Positions 8,703 to 17,985 of a stretch of DNA of 64,000 nucleotides are shown one piece after another. A program made the position numbers and the translations under genes. The stretch is from the NCBI GenBank assembly GCA_016841045.1, contig JAENZX010000011.1, positions 1 through 64,000 of the forward strand, read 5' to 3'. Below the pieces are notes generated by a model. That model had not been told where the DNA came from, did no database searches, and saw nothing but the letters and a program-made list of their open reading frames with translations. This stretch comes from Thermincola carboxydiphila. GTDB taxonomy: Bacteria; Bacillota; Thermincolia; Thermincolales; UBA2595. The stretch's first letter is position 1. Every line of letters starts with the position of its first letter.

Positions 8703-8727
8703 AGAACCTGTAGGTTCTTTTTTTTTG
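8703..8727 (+). terminator. tRNA-fMet terminator
   Basis: AGAACCT and AGGTTCT arms are nearly back to back and followed by a run of T, 13 bases after the tRNA CCA end. Confidence 0.8.
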
Positions 8728-8763
8728 CCCAAAAACCTACGCTCCATCAACCAGAGCTTATTA

Positions 8764-10179
8764 TTATAATACCTTTTTTTGGATCTTGTCGCCATTAAAA
8801 GAGAACAGCACACCCTTTCCCTCAACCACTGTTTCGAGATAAACGTTTCTTCCCCAAAGCCTGTAAACATGAGGAAGGGTCTTTTCTAGGTAAAAGAGGT
8901 CGAGATCTCTGCCTTCGTGGTAATGCTTTAAATATAACTCGCCGTTTTTATTGCAATCACTGTCTTCAACAACTATATAGGGGTTACCTCCATTAACAAG
9001 TATGCTGATTAAACCTTCCCTTACTCTCTCCCAGTCTGTATCTATTACCTGCCACTTGGTGTAAACCTTTTTAAAAATGTACAGGTCAAGTTTCTCCACT
9101 AAATCTTTAGTAAGGTAGTTTCGTATAAAGGATATATCATTTTCTGTCTCTCTTACCTCGAATATTTTTTCCAGTCCCTGTCCTCCTGGGCGTCCATACT
9201 TCTCCCGTTCTTCCTCAGTTGGTTCATCCCACCGTTTTTCGATATCCTCCCATATTTTTAACCCAATCAAATAAGGATTTATTCCGGTTCTTGATGGCTG
9301 AATTACACCAGCATGCATCTTGGCAAACTCTATTGTTTCCTCTTCATTCAGGTCTATTTCCCTCATTATGCGCGCATGCCATAAAGTAGCCCATCCTTCA
9401 TTCATTATCTTTGTCTCAACTTGCGGCCAGAAGTACAACATCTCTTCCCGTACTATAAACGCAATATCTCTTTCCCAATCTTCCAGTTGCTTGGAGTTAG
9501 CAGCAATAAAACCAAGTACGTCTTTTTCCGGCTCTTCAGGAAATTTCTTTACCTTCGGACACTTATCTGTCTCTGGTTGTTTATGATCCAACTCCCACAA
9601 ATCATCATACGGGGTTTCTCTTTTACCAGATACAGAGTGCCGGCAGTTCCCGCCCTTTTTCGGGTGTACTTTTCCTATGTCATACCTCGGTTCTATATGT
9701 TCCTGCAGGGCAAGGGCAGCATCCAATACTTCCTCTACCTTCTGGCGTCCATACCGGAATTCATAATCTCTTATCCTCTCTCCACTTCTGGCCATTGTTT
9801 CCACCATGTTTCTGGAAGTATGTCTAAACCACTGGTTATTTTTAAAGAAATCACAGTGGGCAAACACATGGGCAGCAACCATCATGTTCTGAATGACAGA
9901 ATTACCGTCCAACAGAAATGCATAGCAGGGGTTCGAGTTTATGACCAGTTCGTAAATCCTGCTAAGGTTATAGTCATATTGAGTTTTCATCCGATGAAAG
10001 GATTTTCCGAAAGACCAATGAGAGTACCTCGTGGGCATTCCATAAGCGCCAAAGGTATAAATTATATCAGCCGGACATATTTCGAATCTCATAGGATAGT
10101 AATCTAAACCAAATTCTTCGGCTTTAGCAGATATCTTCTCCAGTGATCTTTCAAACTGCAAAATCTCTTCCGGTGTCAT
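8764..10179 (-). CDS. spoVR: SpoVR family protein
   Basis: SpoVR is needed for normal spore cortex in B. subtilis; its biochemistry is unknown. About 471 residues, full family length, with the typical N-terminus TPEEILQFERSLEKI and FGLDYYPMRFEICPADI, and conserved MNEGWATLWHARIM, GINPYLIGLKIWEDI and ENDISFIRNYLTKDL. I start it at the ATG at 10179, matching family N-termini; an upstream ATG at 10215 would overlap yhbH by 20 bases. It is last in a prkA-yhbH-spoVR cluster. Confidence 0.93.
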   Translation of the reverse strand: MTPEEILQFERSLEKISAKAEEFGLDYYPMRFEICPADIIYTFGAYGMPTRYSHWSFGKSFHRMKTQYDYNLSRIYELVINSNPCYAFLLDGNSVIQNMMVAAHVFAHCDFFKNNQWFRHTSRNMVETMARSGERIRDYEFRYGRQKVEEVLDAALALQEHIEPRYDIGKVHPKKGGNCRHSVSGKRETPYDDLWELDHKQPETDKCPKVKKFPEEPEKDVLGFIAANSKQLEDWERDIAFIVREEMLYFWPQVETKIMNEGWATLWHARIMREIDLNEEETIEFAKMHAGVIQPSRTGINPYLIGLKIWEDIEKRWDEPTEEEREKYGRPGGQGLEKIFEVRETENDISFIRNYLTKDLVEKLDLYIFKKVYTKWQVIDTDWERVREGLISILVNGGNPYIVVEDSDCNKNGELYLKHYHEGRDLDLFYLEKTLPHVYRLWGRNVYLETVVEGKGVLFSFNGDKIQKKVL

Positions 10180-10195
10180 CTGATCACAACCTAAT

Positions 10196-11359
10196 TCATA
10201 TTTTGAGCACCTCATCCTGCGGCCTGAAAAAGGCCTTGAGCGCCGTATAAACCCCTGTTTTATCTTTTATCAGCACACTGGTGAACTTGGGGTCTTTAAT
10301 TTTCTTATAGACAGACATGAGAGAACTGGAATTATAATAGAGCCCTTCAATTTCTCCATAGCCAAATATATTACATACATTCAGCAGTTTTTTAACTAAC
10401 TCAATACAAGCCTCATTATCAGCGGGAATATTATCTCCGTCGGAGAAATGGAACGGGTAAATGTTGTAGTCTTCAGGGCGATAACGCTTTTCAATTACAT
10501 CCAGGGCAAGCCTGTATACTGAAGAACACTTTGTTCCCCCGCTTTCACCTTTAGTGAAAAATTCCTGCTCTGTTACTTCCTTCGCTTCTGTATGATGAGC
10601 CAGAAAAACAATATTTACGTTCTGGTATTTAGTCCTGAGAAACCTGACCATCCAGAAGAAAAAACTTCTGGCTATATACTTTTCAAAAGGTCCCATAGAC
10701 CCGGATGTATCCATCATGGCTATAACCACGGCATTTGACTGATACTTTATATCCTCGGTCCAGGTTTTAAATCTAAGGTCATCAGGTATAATTGCATGAC
10801 TGTCTTCACCGGCAAGAGCTTTTCGTTTGATGCTTTCAAGGATAGTCCTACGTTTATCAATATTACTAATTATGCCTTTCTTACGAATATCCCGAAACTG
10901 AAATGAATCAGTTATAAGTTCCTGCTGTCGTTTTTCCTTCAGATTAGGCAGGCCAAGATCTTCAAATATTAGTTCTGCCAGTTCATCAACAGTCATTTCA
11001 GTTTCATAATAATCAACACCCGGTTCGCTGCCGGCCCCCGGGCCTTTTCCACTCTTGCCTGATGAACCGTCTGTCCCAAGCACATCTCCCGGCTTGGTGT
11101 TCCCGTCACCCTGTCCAACATGTTTCTGTTTGTTTTGGTTAAACCGAAAGTGGTATTCCTGTAATGACCTAATGGGAACTTTAACTATCTTTTTCCCTTC
11201 AGACATGATGATACTTTCTTCGGCAACAATGTCAGCCAGGTTCTTTTTAATGGCTTCTTTTACCTTTTCCATATGGCGTTGTTGGTCAGCATAGCCTTTA
11301 CGGTGAAGTGACCAGTCGTCTTTGGAAACAATAAAAGTTCTGTCAAACAACGCCGCCAC
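10196..11359 (-). CDS. yhbH: YhbH/YeaH family (DUF444) sporulation protein with VWA-like domain
   Basis: Encoded with PrkA across spore formers and in stress clusters of Gram-negatives; required for sporulation in B. subtilis, mechanism unclear. 387 residues. The C-terminal half has a von Willebrand A-like MIDAS motif (MMDTSGSMG), with IVFLAHHTEAKEV and HFSDGDN further on. A Gly/Ser/Lys-rich linker lies near residues 80-105. The ATG at 11359 is 9 bases after prkA, and the gene runs into spoVR. Confidence 0.93.
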   Translation of the reverse strand: MAALFDRTFIVSKDDWSLHRKGYADQQRHMEKVKEAIKKNLADIVAEESIIMSEGKKIVKVPIRSLQEYHFRFNQNKQKHVGQGDGNTKPGDVLGTDGSSGKSGKGPGAGSEPGVDYYETEMTVDELAELIFEDLGLPNLKEKRQQELITDSFQFRDIRKKGIISNIDKRRTILESIKRKALAGEDSHAIIPDDLRFKTWTEDIKYQSNAVVIAMMDTSGSMGPFEKYIARSFFFWMVRFLRTKYQNVNIVFLAHHTEAKEVTEQEFFTKGESGGTKCSSVYRLALDVIEKRYRPEDYNIYPFHFSDGDNIPADNEACIELVKKLLNVCNIFGYGEIEGLYYNSSSLMSVYKKIKDPKFTSVLIKDKTGVYTALKAFFRPQDEVLKI

Positions 11360-11367
11360 CCCCAGGT

Positions 11368-13263
11368 TTATCTATTTAGTAAGCTGCCAACGTACTTTAA
11401 TAGCTCGTTAGCACATACTGGACAATAACCATGGTCATCAATAAGTTTTGCAGTTACTTGATTGATTCTCTTAAGCTGTTCGGCATCCGGTGTTTTACTT
11501 GAAGTCGTTATCTTTACGACATCTTTGAGGTCTGAGAAGAGCTTTCTCTCAATAGCCTCCCTCAAACGCTCATGAGAATTGTAATCGAAGGTCTTACCTT
11601 GTCTGGAGTAAGACGATAACCGAATAAGAACCTCTTCACGGAAACTTTTCTTAGAATTTTCCGATATACCTATCTGTTCCTCTATGGAACGCATCAGTTT
11701 TTCGTCCGGATCCATTTCCTCTTCGGTAATTGGATCTTTAACCTTTACTCCATTACAGTACGCTTCAATATTGTCAAGATAATTGTTAAAAATTGTTTTT
11801 GCAGATTCTTCGTATGAGTACACAAATGCTTTTTGGACTTCTTTCTTTGATATCTCATCATATTCTTTTCTTGCTTCAGAGATAAAGTTCAGAAGACGTT
11901 CACGTTCTTCCTTGGAAATTGAAGGATGCTGATCTAAGCCATCTTTCAGTGCTCTTAGAATATCCAGGGCATTAATACATATAGTTCCGCTGCGAATAAG
12001 TGCGGTTGAAATCCGGTTAATTACATACCTTGGGTCTACTCCGCTCATTCCCTCATCAGGGGACTCTGTTCGGAGTTCATTAACATCTTTCTGTTTAAAA
12101 CCTTCAACATCTTCACCATCATACAGCTTCATTTTCTTTAGTAGATCTATACCCTGCTTCTTTGATTCTTTCAGTCTCGACAATACGGAGAATATTGCTC
12201 CTGTTTTCAGAGCGTGGGGAGCTATATGAATATCCTGCATATCACTCTGTGCAATCAGTTTTTCATAAATTTTAACCTCTTGAGACACTTTAAGGTTGTA
12301 AGGTATCGGCATGACAATTATTCTTGACTGCAGAGCCTCGTTTTTCTTGTTGGCGATAAAGCTTTTGTACTCAGATTCATTGGTATGAGCAATAATAACT
12401 TCATCAGCCGATATCAGGGCAAATCGTCCAGCTTTGAAATTACCTTCCTGAGACAAACTTAATAAATTATAAAGGAACTTTTCATCGCATTTGAGCATCT
12501 CCTGCATCTCAAGACATCCCCTGTTGGCAATGTTAAGCTCCCCATCAAATCTGTAAGCTCTTGGGTCTGATTCTGCACCATACTCGGTTATTGTCGAAAA
12601 GTCAATACTGCCTGTCAATTCAGCAATATCTTGAGATTTAGGGTCAGATGGAGTAAAAGTGCCTATCCCGACCCGATCTTCTTCTGATAAAATAACACGC
12701 TCAACAATTACTTTGCTAACATCATTATCATATTTCTCCTGAATCATCATCTTGCAGGATGGACATAACTCTCCCTCAATGTAGACGCCGTACTCTTTTT
12801 CAAACTCCTCTCTCATTTCTTTTGGTATCAGGTGGAGAGGTTCTTCATGCATCGGACATCCCTTAATCCCATATAGAGCCCCTTCATCTAACTTAGAAAA
12901 TTGCTCAAGGCCTTTTTTAAGCATTGCAACAATGGTCGATTTACCACCACTTACAGGCCCCATAAGCAGGAGAATCCTTTTCCTTACGTCTAGTCGCCTG
13001 GCAGCCGGATGAAAGTATTCTTCAACCAATCTTTCGATAGTTTTCTCTAAACCAAATATTTCTTTGTCAAAAAAACCATACTTTTTCCTATCGTTTTCTT
13101 CAGTAATGCCGCAGTATTTAATCATCTGATACACTCTTGCATGGGCCAACTGTGCGACCAGGGGATTTTTAGCTACGATTTCCAAATATTCTCTAAAGCT
13201 GCCTTCCCACTTTAATAGATTCTCCCTCTTTTGATATTCGTCAAGTTTCTGAAGTATTTCCAA
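11368..13263 (-). CDS. prkA: PrkA AAA-domain Ser protein kinase/protease
   Basis: PrkA has an N-terminal AAA domain and a C-terminal kinase-like domain and acts early in sporulation; recent work on the family describes Lon-type protease activity. 631 residues, full length. The Walker A motif GPVSGGKST lies at residues 102-110. GCPMHEEPLHLIPKEMREEF and ELCPSCKMM (a CxxC near a zinc-like site) are conserved, as is NRGCLEMQEMLKCDEKFLY. The start is TTG at 13263 behind GGGGGTGA. A CATATAAT at 13311-13318 upstream could be a sporulation-sigma or sigma-A -10; I cannot decide which. Confidence 0.95.
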   Translation of the reverse strand: MEILQKLDEYQKRENLLKWEGSFREYLEIVAKNPLVAQLAHARVYQMIKYCGITEENDRKKYGFFDKEIFGLEKTIERLVEEYFHPAARRLDVRKRILLLMGPVSGGKSTIVAMLKKGLEQFSKLDEGALYGIKGCPMHEEPLHLIPKEMREEFEKEYGVYIEGELCPSCKMMIQEKYDNDVSKVIVERVILSEEDRVGIGTFTPSDPKSQDIAELTGSIDFSTITEYGAESDPRAYRFDGELNIANRGCLEMQEMLKCDEKFLYNLLSLSQEGNFKAGRFALISADEVIIAHTNESEYKSFIANKKNEALQSRIIVMPIPYNLKVSQEVKIYEKLIAQSDMQDIHIAPHALKTGAIFSVLSRLKESKKQGIDLLKKMKLYDGEDVEGFKQKDVNELRTESPDEGMSGVDPRYVINRISTALIRSGTICINALDILRALKDGLDQHPSISKEERERLLNFISEARKEYDEISKKEVQKAFVYSYEESAKTIFNNYLDNIEAYCNGVKVKDPITEEEMDPDEKLMRSIEEQIGISENSKKSFREEVLIRLSSYSRQGKTFDYNSHERLREAIERKLFSDLKDVVKITTSSKTPDAEQLKRINQVTAKLIDDHGYCPVCANELLKYVGSLLNR

Positions 13264-13483
13264 GCCTTCACCCCCAGGTTGTTCATTTGGTTTTTGTAAT
13301 TCTTTAAGACATTATATGCTTAACTATCCTCTCTGAAAACCAAATGAGTAACATTTTATAAAAGGTTGACCAATTATTTTGCTCAACCATTCAAGGGTAA
13401 TTTTCTTCAATTGAAGGAATTATCATAGTATTAATGCATCAATTTCATTATAGTAAAATCAATAATTGAACGGGGGTGTTAAT

Positions 13484-13636
13484 ATGAAATACTGTAGGAT
13501 ATGTGGAGAAAAACTTGAGCAGAAGGATTTTTTAACCGGAACGTGTGAAGACTGTGAGGCAGCAGTTGCAAAACTTATAATACAAAAGATAGTTAAGGGC
13601 GTAATTCCCAAAAGGTCACGTGTAAGATTAACTTAA
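13484..13636 (+). CDS. Small two-knuckle zinc protein (50 aa)
   Basis: A short ORF starting ATG with GGGGGTG 7 bases upstream. It encodes MKYCRICGEKL, a TCEDCE pair about 15 residues later, and a basic C-terminus (IPKRSRVRLT). Two CxxC pairs suggest one zinc site. It is flanked by its own terminator and divergent from prkA. No family recognised; plausible as a regulator or inhibitor because of size and charge, but that is a guess. Confidence 0.65.
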   Translation: MKYCRICGEKLEQKDFLTGTCEDCEAAVAKLIIQKIVKGVIPKRSRVRLT

Positions 13637-13640
13637 ATAT

Positions 13641-13664
13641 AAAACCCCCCTCAAACGAAGGGGG
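13641..13664 (-). terminator. Terminator for the regulator gene (minus strand)
   Basis: On the minus strand CCCCC, a 9-base loop and GGGGGG lead into TTTTATATTT. It is convergent with the plus-strand terminator at 13673-13704. Confidence 0.7.
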
Positions 13665-13672
13665 ATCCACTT

Positions 13673-13704
13673 GTAAGCATACCGCAGGATGCTTACTTTT
13701 TTTT
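13673..13704 (+). terminator. Terminator of the 50-aa zinc protein gene
   Basis: GTAAGCAT and ATGCTTAC form an 8-bp stem (13673-13680, 13689-13696) followed by eight T. The T run overlaps the 3' end of the convergent regulator gene. Confidence 0.85.
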
Positions 13705-15079
13705 ATTCTGTCAGGAGATTATATTTCTCAAGCTTCTGATAAAGTCCCGCCCTGGATATTCCCAGAATTTTAGCGGCTTTAACTTTGTTATCACCGGTAT
13801 TCTCCAGTGTCTCCTTCAAAATTCTCTTTTCAGTCTCTTCAAGGATACTTCTGAGTGAAAAATCCTGTATCTTTACCTGGACAGGAGATACTTTTTTAAG
13901 ATAAACGGGGAGGTGATAGATTTCAATTGTCTGATCCTCAACCACATTAATAACCCTTTCCATTACCATTTCCAGTTCCCTAACATTTCCGGGCCAGGTG
14001 TGATTAATTAAAACGTTGTAAACCTCAGATGAAACACTAAGCACCTTCTTGCCAAATTCCATGTTATATTTATCGATAAAATGATTTATCAGCGGTTCAA
14101 TATCTTCCTTTCGATCTCTAAGCGGAGGAAGATAAAAACTCATAGCATTCAGGCTGTAGTAAAGTTCCTCCTTAAACATATTATCATGCATCAGGTCTTC
14201 TAGATTTCTGTTAGTTGATGTAATTATCCTTACGTCCAGCTCGATTTCCTCGTGACTACCTATTCTCTGGACTGTTTTTTTCTGCAAGAATTCAAGGATT
14301 TTTGACTGCAGATTTAATGAGATGTCACTGATTTCACAAAAAAATAAAGTTCCTCCCTGAGCTAACTCAAACTTACCAATCTGCCTGGATTTTCCTTTCC
14401 CTGATATGGTATTTGTCTCATTACCGAATAGCTCCTGTTCCAACACCTGTTCCGGTACAGAAGCACAATTCACCTTGATAAAGGGCATGTCCCTACGAGG
14501 GCTTTTAGCATGGAGAGCCCTTGCAAAAAGTTCCTTACCTGTCCCGCTTTCACCTCTAATTAAGATAGTGGTATTGCTTGGAGCCATCTTTTTTACAGCT
14601 TCCCTCAATTGATTAATTATCTGACTCTTACCTACAATTTGGTCTACACTATACTTTGATTCGACCACCCGATCCAACTGTTCTTTATAATAATCAAGCA
14701 TTGCTCTTAAGGAATTTGCCTTATCACTAATTTTTGACAGCAATGCGGCATCTTCAAAAACAGCAACCGCGCCTAATATTTCTTCTTCTTGTAAAATTGG
14801 TGTGATATTCATCAAATATTCATGATTGTTAATAATCACTTTATGCCCAATTTGAGCATTACCTGTTTTTGCTACCTCAAAAAGACGCGATTCAGGTACA
14901 ATGTCGTGGATTAATATACCGGTCAGATCTTCCTTTAAACCTATAATATTTCTCGCAGCTTCGTTCGCCAATATAATGCAGCCATTGCTATCAATAGCTA
15001 ACAGACCATTATAAGTTGAATTGATAATACTATTAAAACCCTGTCCCCAATCTGTGACTATCTTTCTGGACAATGACAT
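13703..15079 (-). CDS. Degenerate enhancer-binding-protein-type regulator (PAS-AAA-Fis HTH)
   Basis: 458 residues: a PAS-like sensor (about 18-115), an AAA domain (about 148-385) and a Fis-type HTH (about 425-456, VKAAKILGISRAGLYQKLEKY). Walker A GESGTGKE (176-183) is intact. However, the sigma54-contact loop GAFTGA is absent (the region after ELFG reads NETNTISGKGKS), Walker B has Cys248 for the usual Asp (GTLFFCEI), and both arginine-finger positions look lost (FKEELYYSLN in place of FR...YYRLN). It is probably unable to remodel sigma54 polymerase and may act like TyrR. The ATG at 15079 has GGAGGAGG six bases before; an earlier in-frame ATG would absorb that site. It is divergent from a small membrane protein gene. 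Confidence 0.88.
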   Translation of the reverse strand: MSLSRKIVTDWGQGFNSIINSTYNGLLAIDSNGCIILANEAARNIIGLKEDLTGILIHDIVPESRLFEVAKTGNAQIGHKVIINNHEYLMNITPILQEEEILGAVAVFEDAALLSKISDKANSLRAMLDYYKEQLDRVVESKYSVDQIVGKSQIINQLREAVKKMAPSNTTILIRGESGTGKELFARALHAKSPRRDMPFIKVNCASVPEQVLEQELFGNETNTISGKGKSRQIGKFELAQGGTLFFCEISDISLNLQSKILEFLQKKTVQRIGSHEEIELDVRIITSTNRNLEDLMHDNMFKEELYYSLNAMSFYLPPLRDRKEDIEPLINHFIDKYNMEFGKKVLSVSSEVYNVLINHTWPGNVRELEMVMERVINVVEDQTIEIYHLPVYLKKVSPVQVKIQDFSLRSILEETEKRILKETLENTGDNKVKAAKILGISRAGLYQKLEKYNLLTE

Positions 15080-15160
15080 ATCCAACCTCCTCCCCAAAAC
15101 AGTCTTTTGATTTATTAATTTTAACTCGCGGGGTAATATATAGCCTTAGTTTTTCCTCCA

Positions 15161-15187
15161 ATGGTCAGATACCATCCCTCAATGGTC
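15161..15187. promoter_or_regulatory. Possible operator in the divergent region
   Basis: ATGGT-N5-ACCAT (15161-15175) is an inverted repeat, followed by a direct copy AATGGTC at 15181-15187. It lies between the divergent regulator and small membrane protein genes, where an autoregulatory site would be expected. Confidence 0.35.
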
Positions 15188-15317
15188 GATATCAAAGAAT
15201 GAACCGCGCATCATTAGACAGTATCTAAATGTATATTTACTTATACACATACACATAATTATATTTAAGATTAACAGATTACTTTATAAAACTATAACTA
15301 TAAGGAAGGATTAGTAT

Positions 15318-15518
15318 ATGGCGGGGAAAATTTTGGCGGCTGCACTTCTACTCTTTGGCGGCGGGGTAACTCTTTACATCGTCTACAGGATGATTCTTGG
15401 TATTATGAAGCCCACTGTACAAAAAAAACCGGGACAAAATTCCCAGCAAAAAGCACCACAAAATAATCTGCAGCTTCAGAATCAGCCGATAGAAAATTCC
15501 ACGGCTAAGAAACCCTAA
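15318..15518 (+). CDS. Small single-pass membrane protein (66 aa)
   Basis: AAGGAAGG precedes the ATG by 8 bases. One hydrophobic segment (about residues 5-28, LAAALLLFGGGVTLYIVYRM) is followed by a Gln/Asn/Lys-rich polar tail. No family recognised. Monocistronic, facing the degenerate regulator across a 240-base intergenic region, so it may be that regulator's target. Confidence 0.6.
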   Translation: MAGKILAAALLLFGGGVTLYIVYRMILGIMKPTVQKKPGQNSQQKAPQNNLQLQNQPIENSTAKKP

Positions 15519-15559
15519 CATTGATTTCTGCAGCACGCATTTGGGAGGATAATCATAAA

Positions 15560-17113
15560 TTATTTACTATTTCTGTCAAAACTCCTATATTGTATCGCCT
15601 CACCGATATGGTTTGCTTTTATAAACTCTTCACCCTGCAGATCGGCAATAGTCCGGGCAACTTTAATTATCCTGCTGTATGCCCTGGCGCTAAGTCGAAG
15701 CCTGTCAAAAGCAGTCTTTATCAAATCGGCCGCCCTGCCTTCCAGTCGACAGTGACGCCTGATTTCCTTAATGCCCATTTGAGAATTTGTAAATATACCG
15801 CTTCCCTCTAATCTATTTTTTTGAACCAGCCTTGCTCTCTCGACATTTCTTCTAATCTCAGCGGAAGTCTCATTCTCAGATTTAGCTTTAGTTCTGACTG
15901 GACTTAAATCCTGATACTTTATACGTGGCACCTCTACCTGGATATCTATTCTGTCCATTAAAGGTCCAGATATCCTGCTTTTATACCTGATAATTTGATT
16001 AGGTGTACATGAGCATTCAACTGATTCATCTCCATAGTAACCGCAAGGACAGGGATTCATAGCGCCAACCAACATCATATTTGCCGGGTAGTCAAAACTC
16101 CCGTTAACCCTGGATATTGAAACTCTGCCGTCTTCAACCGGCTGTCTCAGGGCTTCCAGTGCATCACGACTAAATTCAGGAAACTCGTCTAAAAATAAAA
16201 TACCATGATGTGATAGACTTATTTCTCCTGGCCTGGGAACTCTCCCGCCTCCTACAAGCCCTGATTTTGATATGCTGTGATGAGGTGACCGAAAAGGACG
16301 ACTAGTGATAAGAGGACAGCCGTTTTTTAGCATTCCAGATACACTGTAAATCTTGGTTACTTCCAGAGCTTCTTCCATGGTCATGGATGGCATAATATCT
16401 GATAACCTGCGAGCCATCATTGTTTTCCCTGACCCCGGGGGCCCTGAAAGCAATATGTTATGACCGCCTGCAGCGGCAACTTCCAATGCCCTCTTAACTG
16501 CAAACTGACCCTGTACATCAGCCATGTCACAGCCGTCACCCGTAGATTTGGGTTCTCCATTAAGTAAGCTGTCCAGATTAACATAGTACTCCGGTATTTG
16601 TTCTATCCCCGCTAAATAATTAACTACCTGCCTAAGGCTTCTGGCAGGATGAACGCCAACACCGCCAACAAGTGCTGCCTCATCCATGTTTTCATAAGGG
16701 ACAATAACGGCAAAACTGCGTAATTCATTTCTGGCTGCCAGTATACTGGGCAGTACCCCGGCTATGCCCCTTAATGATCCGTCCAGAGATAATTCTCCAA
16801 GTAAAAACAATTCCTTTGTCCGAACAGCCAACTGTCCCGATGAAATAAGAAGTCCCACGGCTATGGCAAGGTCAAACACCGGACCTTCTTTTTTTATATC
16901 AGCCGGAGCAAGATTGACTGTAATTCTTCCCAGGGGAAACTCATATCCGGAGTTCTTTATCGCTGCCCTGACCCGTTCTTTTGACTCTTTAACAGATGTG
17001 TTAGGTAATCCAACTATGTCAAAGCTGGGTAATCCATTTGAAACATCAACCTCTACATCAACTATGTATCCATTTAAACCCATTATTCCAACACTTTTTA
17101 ATACAGTAAACAA
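15560..17113 (-). CDS. comM: ComM/YifB family Mg-chelatase-like AAA ATPase
   Basis: ComM-type proteins drive branch migration during natural transformation in several bacteria; the role in Clostridia is less clear. 517 residues: an N-terminal Lon-like S5 fold domain (DISNGLPSFDIVGLPNTSV-like block), Walker A GPPGSGKTMMARRL, Walker B ILFLDEFPEF, a zinc-like cysteine cluster (NPCPCGYYG...CSCT) and a C-terminal helical lid. TTG 17113 is chosen as the start: GGGGTGAT precedes it and family members begin about here; a longer ORF to 17155 has no site. In many genomes yraN is just upstream; here a duplicated segment separates them. Confidence 0.94.
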   Translation of the reverse strand: MFTVLKSVGIMGLNGYIVDVEVDVSNGLPSFDIVGLPNTSVKESKERVRAAIKNSGYEFPLGRITVNLAPADIKKEGPVFDLAIAVGLLISSGQLAVRTKELFLLGELSLDGSLRGIAGVLPSILAARNELRSFAVIVPYENMDEAALVGGVGVHPARSLRQVVNYLAGIEQIPEYYVNLDSLLNGEPKSTGDGCDMADVQGQFAVKRALEVAAAGGHNILLSGPPGSGKTMMARRLSDIMPSMTMEEALEVTKIYSVSGMLKNGCPLITSRPFRSPHHSISKSGLVGGGRVPRPGEISLSHHGILFLDEFPEFSRDALEALRQPVEDGRVSISRVNGSFDYPANMMLVGAMNPCPCGYYGDESVECSCTPNQIIRYKSRISGPLMDRIDIQVEVPRIKYQDLSPVRTKAKSENETSAEIRRNVERARLVQKNRLEGSGIFTNSQMGIKEIRRHCRLEGRAADLIKTAFDRLRLSARAYSRIIKVARTIADLQGEEFIKANHIGEAIQYRSFDRNSK

Positions 17114-17183
17114 AATATCACCCCGGTATTTTAATATAATACCAGGGTTCGACACACTTCCACTTTTTTCCTCTTTTTACATT
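17110..17183. repeat. comM 5' region, copy 1 of a 74-bp direct repeat
   Basis: Start codon, ribosome-binding site and upstream leader of comM. The same 74 bases recur in the same orientation at 19145-19218, including a 17-base identical block (17110-17126 and 19145-19161). This is the left edge of the tandem duplication described in the findings. Confidence 0.85.
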
Positions 17184-17221
17184 TAACAACACCCACGAAG
17201 ATAGTTCTTTGATATTGTAAA

Positions 17222-17776
17222 CTACAATTTCTTAGGTTTCACTAATCGAACTTGTCTCCTATGTTTTTTCTTCATGGCAGGTGCAGGAACTGTAAAGTAG
17301 TGTTTACGCACCCCTTGTTTTTCTGCCTTTCCTTCCAGTGACCTCAAATAAAACCATGCGGCCCCAGCTTGCCAGGGGAGAAAAATAAGAAAAAGTAGTA
17401 CAGGACTGTAATACCATCTATAAATACCCAGTGCCTGTAAAACATACCCAAAGTATGTACTAAAACTCGCTGTAATTACAGGGAAAATGTATTTCCAAGG
17501 CTTATTCTGAGGAAAGATGTAAAAAAACATAATGAAATATGCTGTCCATGCAATCGGGGGAAACAACGGTATTCCAAAAGCACCAAAATATTTGAAATTT
17601 ATATAATCTACCATGTGTAAAATACTTGAGAAAAGCAGAAGGGCCAATACATCAAGTACTCCACCAAATAATATACCATAGATTGCAAGACGTCGTATTT
17701 CTTTTCTTGGCACTAGTGCGAATGTCAGAAGTGCAAGTAAGCCCGTATAAATCGGATATATAAAATGTTTAGGCAT
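17222..17776 (-). CDS. Polytopic membrane protein, paralog A
   Basis: 184 residues with about five hydrophobic segments and a basic C-terminal tail ending KPKKL. It shares VPRKEIRRLAIYGILFGGVLD, YINFKYFGAFG, PPIAW and the tail with the genes at 17986 and 19362. No known family recognised. The start ATG follows AAAGGGGTG. It lies inside duplication unit 1, on the opposite strand to its paralogs. Confidence 0.75.
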   Translation of the reverse strand: MPKHFIYPIYTGLLALLTFALVPRKEIRRLAIYGILFGGVLDVLALLLFSSILHMVDYINFKYFGAFGIPLFPPIAWTAYFIMFFYIFPQNKPWKYIFPVITASFSTYFGYVLQALGIYRWYYSPVLLFLIFLPWQAGAAWFYLRSLEGKAEKQGVRKHYFTVPAPAMKKKHRRQVRLVKPKKL

Positions 17777-17985
17777 TGTTTCACCCCTTTAGATTTAATC
17801 TTCCATTTTACATCTGAAATTGTTTACCTAGAAACTTAGTTTGTATCCAATAATATGAATATATACTTGAGGGCACAAAGAGTCATCCCATTTATCTGAG
17901 ATGTATATTACTCCCAAATCAAGAAAAACTAAGGGTGATTAAATTGAAGGATAGAGTTACTGTTAAAAAGTAAAAAGAGAGAGGA

